Part shown: in pieces, positions 4,627-6,023 of the stretch
How positions within the stretch are numbered: the first letter of the stretch is position 1
Layout of the letters: every line of letters starts with the position of its first letter
Source: Candidatus Bipolaricaulota bacterium
GTDB taxonomy: Bacteria; Bipolaricaulota; Bipolaricaulia; UBA7950; UBA9294
Direction: 5' to 3'
Assembly: GCA_023132545.1 (NCBI GenBank)
Contig: JAGLYB010000011.1
Location: forward strand, 1 to 6,023
Length of the DNA: 6,023 nt
Position numbers and translations under genes: made by a program
The notes under the pieces: model-generated
Told to the model about the DNA's origin: nothing
The model's input: the letters and a program-made list of their open reading frames with translations, nothing else
Database searches by the model: none

Positions 4627-6023
4627 GTTGGACGCGCGCGCTCTTCCGGCCGAGCCGAGTCGCAGTTGTTGGTTCCTGTTCTCCTGGCAAGATCGGGCAC
4701 GTACTGATTACGCAATTGCTGGACGGGGGGTTCGGGAACGTCGCTGCTGTTAACCCAAGAGCACAAGGAATTCGAGGAATTCCCGCAGCACGTTCCTTCG
4801 CAGAACTCCCCGACGGTAGTTCTGCCATTGATCTTGCCGTGATTGCCAGCCCGGCAGCAACCGTTCCCGATGTGCTCGAAGACGCAGGCAAAGCTGGTGT
4901 AAAGGCTGCTGTCATTATCACCGCCGGGTTTTCGGAATCAGGCAACGCTGAAGAAGAGCGGAGGCTTCTTGCTGTCGCTCGCCAATCGGGCATTCGATTG
5001 GTGGGCCCGAACTGTGCCGGCATCGTCAATACCAAGCACTCTCTGTTCCCGACATTGGAGACTCGACCTCCATCCGGAGATGTTGCCTTCATCTCTCAAA
5101 GCGGCGCTTTGGGTGGGGTTGTCTTGTCGTGGGCTAAAGAGCAAGGTGTCGGGCTCTCCAAATTTGTGAGCTATGGCAATGCAGCCGATCTCTCGGAGAT
5201 CGACTTGTTGGAGTACTTGCGCGAGGACGATGAGACCCAAGTCGTTGCCCTCTACATCGAGACAGTCTCAGATGGCCGCCGGTTCATGGAAGCAGCAAGC
5301 AAGCTAACAGCCGTCAAACCGCTCATTGTCATCAAATCGGGGAGATCGGAATCCGGAGGACGAGCCACGCAATCGCATACGGGATCGATGGCTGGATCGG
5401 ATGCCGTGTATGAGGCCGCCTTGAGCCAGTGTGGGGCCATTCGCGTTGCCGGCATCGAAGAAATGTTTGATCTGTGCCGCGGCTTTGTGCACCTACCGCC
5501 TATGCTCGGCAAACGCATTGCCATTGTCACTAATTCGGGGGGGCCCGGCGTGCTGGCGGCGGATGCCGGCGACCGTGCCGGACTTGAGATAGCGCCTCCA
5601 AGTCAGGACCTTCACGATCGTTTGGCGGAACAGCTTCCGCCCTTCTGTTCTCTTACAAATCCGATTGATCTGACGGTACAGGGGACAGAGGACGATTATC
5701 GGGAAACCCTCATCGCAGCGTTGTCCGAATATGACGCAGCCATCGCGATCAATGTGAATACGCCATATCTTGATGTCGCCCCGCTCGCACACGGTGTCGT
5801 TGCCGCCGCCAAGAAGACGGACAAACCGATTGTCGCGTCGTTCGTCGCCGGCCAACCGGCACAAGCAGCGTTACCAATTCTTGCTGAAGGGGGCGTTCCC
5901 AATTACGTGACCGGAGAACGCGCAATGCGAGTACTTGCAGCACTTGCGTTGCGTGCGAACCACCTGCTTAGGGGAGAAACGCCTGATGGCATTTCTCCTG
6001 TCGAGGTCACGGGGACAATGACC
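4623..6023 (+). CDS. ADP-forming acyl-CoA synthetase family protein (CoA-binding and succinyl-CoA synthetase-like domains), 3' end outside the window
   Basis: 467 codons are open to the window edge. Residues 1-130 form a CoA-binding Rossmann domain: ALFRPSRVAVVGSCSPGKIG at the start and VGPNCAGI at 127-134. Residues about 145-290 form the succinyl-CoA synthetase-like domain, with SQSGALGG (158-165) and SHTGSMAGSD, where His252 matches the phosphohistidine. From about 300, IAIVTNSGGPGVLAAD opens a further ligase-CoA domain. In this family the enzyme converts acyl-CoA + ADP + Pi to acid + CoA + ATP, or the reverse. Whether an ATP-grasp domain is fused cannot be seen. Beside iorAB it would suit ATP recovery from aryl- or branched-acyl-CoA; relatives also include protein acetyltransferases, which are less likely here because His252 is kept. 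The start is set by GGAAGGGG upstream and the ATGA overlap with leader 2. Confidence 0.88.
   Translation, partial: MSWTRALFRPSRVAVVGSCSPGKIGHVLITQLLDGGFGNVAAVNPRAQGIRGIPAARSFAELPDGSSAIDLAVIASPAATVPDVLEDAGKAGVKAAVIITAGFSESGNAEEERRLLAVARQSGIRLVGPNCAGIVNTKHSLFPTLETRPPSGDVAFISQSGALGGVVLSWAKEQGVGLSKFVSYGNAADLSEIDLLEYLREDDETQVVALYIETVSDGRRFMEAASKLTAVKPLIVIKSGRSESGGRATQSHTGSMAGSDAVYEAALSQCGAIRVAGIEEMFDLCRGFVHLPPMLGKRIAIVTNSGGPGVLAADAGDRAGLEIAPPSQDLHDRLAEQLPPFCSLTNPIDLTVQGTEDDYRETLIAALSEYDAAIAINVNTPYLDVAPLAHGVVAAAKKTDKPIVASFVAGQPAQAALPILAEGGVPNYVTGERAMRVLAALALRANHLLRGETPDGISPVEVTGTMT
4767..4783 (+). repeat. Perfect 7-bp hairpin with 3-nt loop in the synthetase gene
   Basis: GGAATTC (4767-4773) and GAATTCC (4777-4783) flank GAG. 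It encodes part of QGIRGIPAA in the CoA-binding domain, with no obvious insertion. Confidence 0.4.
5186..5202 (+). repeat. Perfect 7-bp hairpin with 3-nt loop in the synthetase gene
   Basis: CGATCTC (5186-5192) and GAGATCG (5196-5202) flank TCG. It encodes ADLSEID of the conserved SYGNAADLSEIDLLEYL segment, so it is not an insertion. Confidence 0.4.

Noticed and set aside
4511..5092. 193-codon minus-strand ORF
   Set aside because: It is antisense to the leaders and the synthetase gene, whose plus-strand protein carries clear family motifs. No minus-strand family motif is visible.

Overview
The window is one continuous plus-strand gene block from a moderately GC-rich bacterium. Genes are densely packed, starts are preceded by Shine-Dalgarno (SD) sequences, and ATGA/GTGA stop-start overlaps are common. 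I cannot name the taxon. The gene content (molybdenum hydroxylase, ferredoxin-dependent 2-oxoacid oxidoreductase, ADP-forming acyl-CoA synthetase family) fits an anaerobic or facultative amino-acid or aromatic-acid degrader.

Layout. (1) 1-1395: 3' part of a xanthine dehydrogenase/aldehyde oxidase family molybdopterin-binding subunit. (2) 1396-1486: short spacer with one hairpin. (3) 1487-3508: indolepyruvate ferredoxin oxidoreductase alpha subunit (iorA), whose inter-domain linker is built largely from four consecutive DNA hairpins translated in frame. (4) 3505-3646: a truncated second copy of the iorB start (14 codons) running into three hairpins. (5) 3647-4285: complete iorB. (6) 4282-4383: a 33-codon ORF with hairpins. 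(7) 4380-4622: two tandem units of 121 and 122 bp, each a truncated copy of the start of the next gene (17 codons) running into two hairpins. (8) 4623-6023: an ADP-forming acyl-CoA synthetase family protein, open at the window end.

Metabolic reading. IorAB would oxidatively decarboxylate an aryl- or branched-chain 2-oxoacid to an acyl-CoA while reducing ferredoxin. The acyl-CoA synthetase could recover ATP from that acyl-CoA. The molybdenum hydroxylase may act on a related aldehyde or aromatic intermediate, but its substrate cannot be read from the sequence.

The notable feature is a repeated architecture seen before two unrelated genes: [SD + start codon + 14-17 codons of the gene] - [tandem hairpins beginning with a shared TGGCRACTC...GAGTTG stem] - [fresh SD + start codon + complete gene]. 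The truncated copies are not recent duplicates. Their best-conserved codons differ from the real gene almost only at synonymous positions, and the hairpins show base-pair-preserving changes between copies. Every ORF from iorA to the synthetase overlaps the next at its stop/start, giving an unbroken potential chain of translational coupling through the hairpin regions. I know of no described element class with this organisation. It may be a mobile or regulatory 'reiterated gene-start plus hairpin' module.
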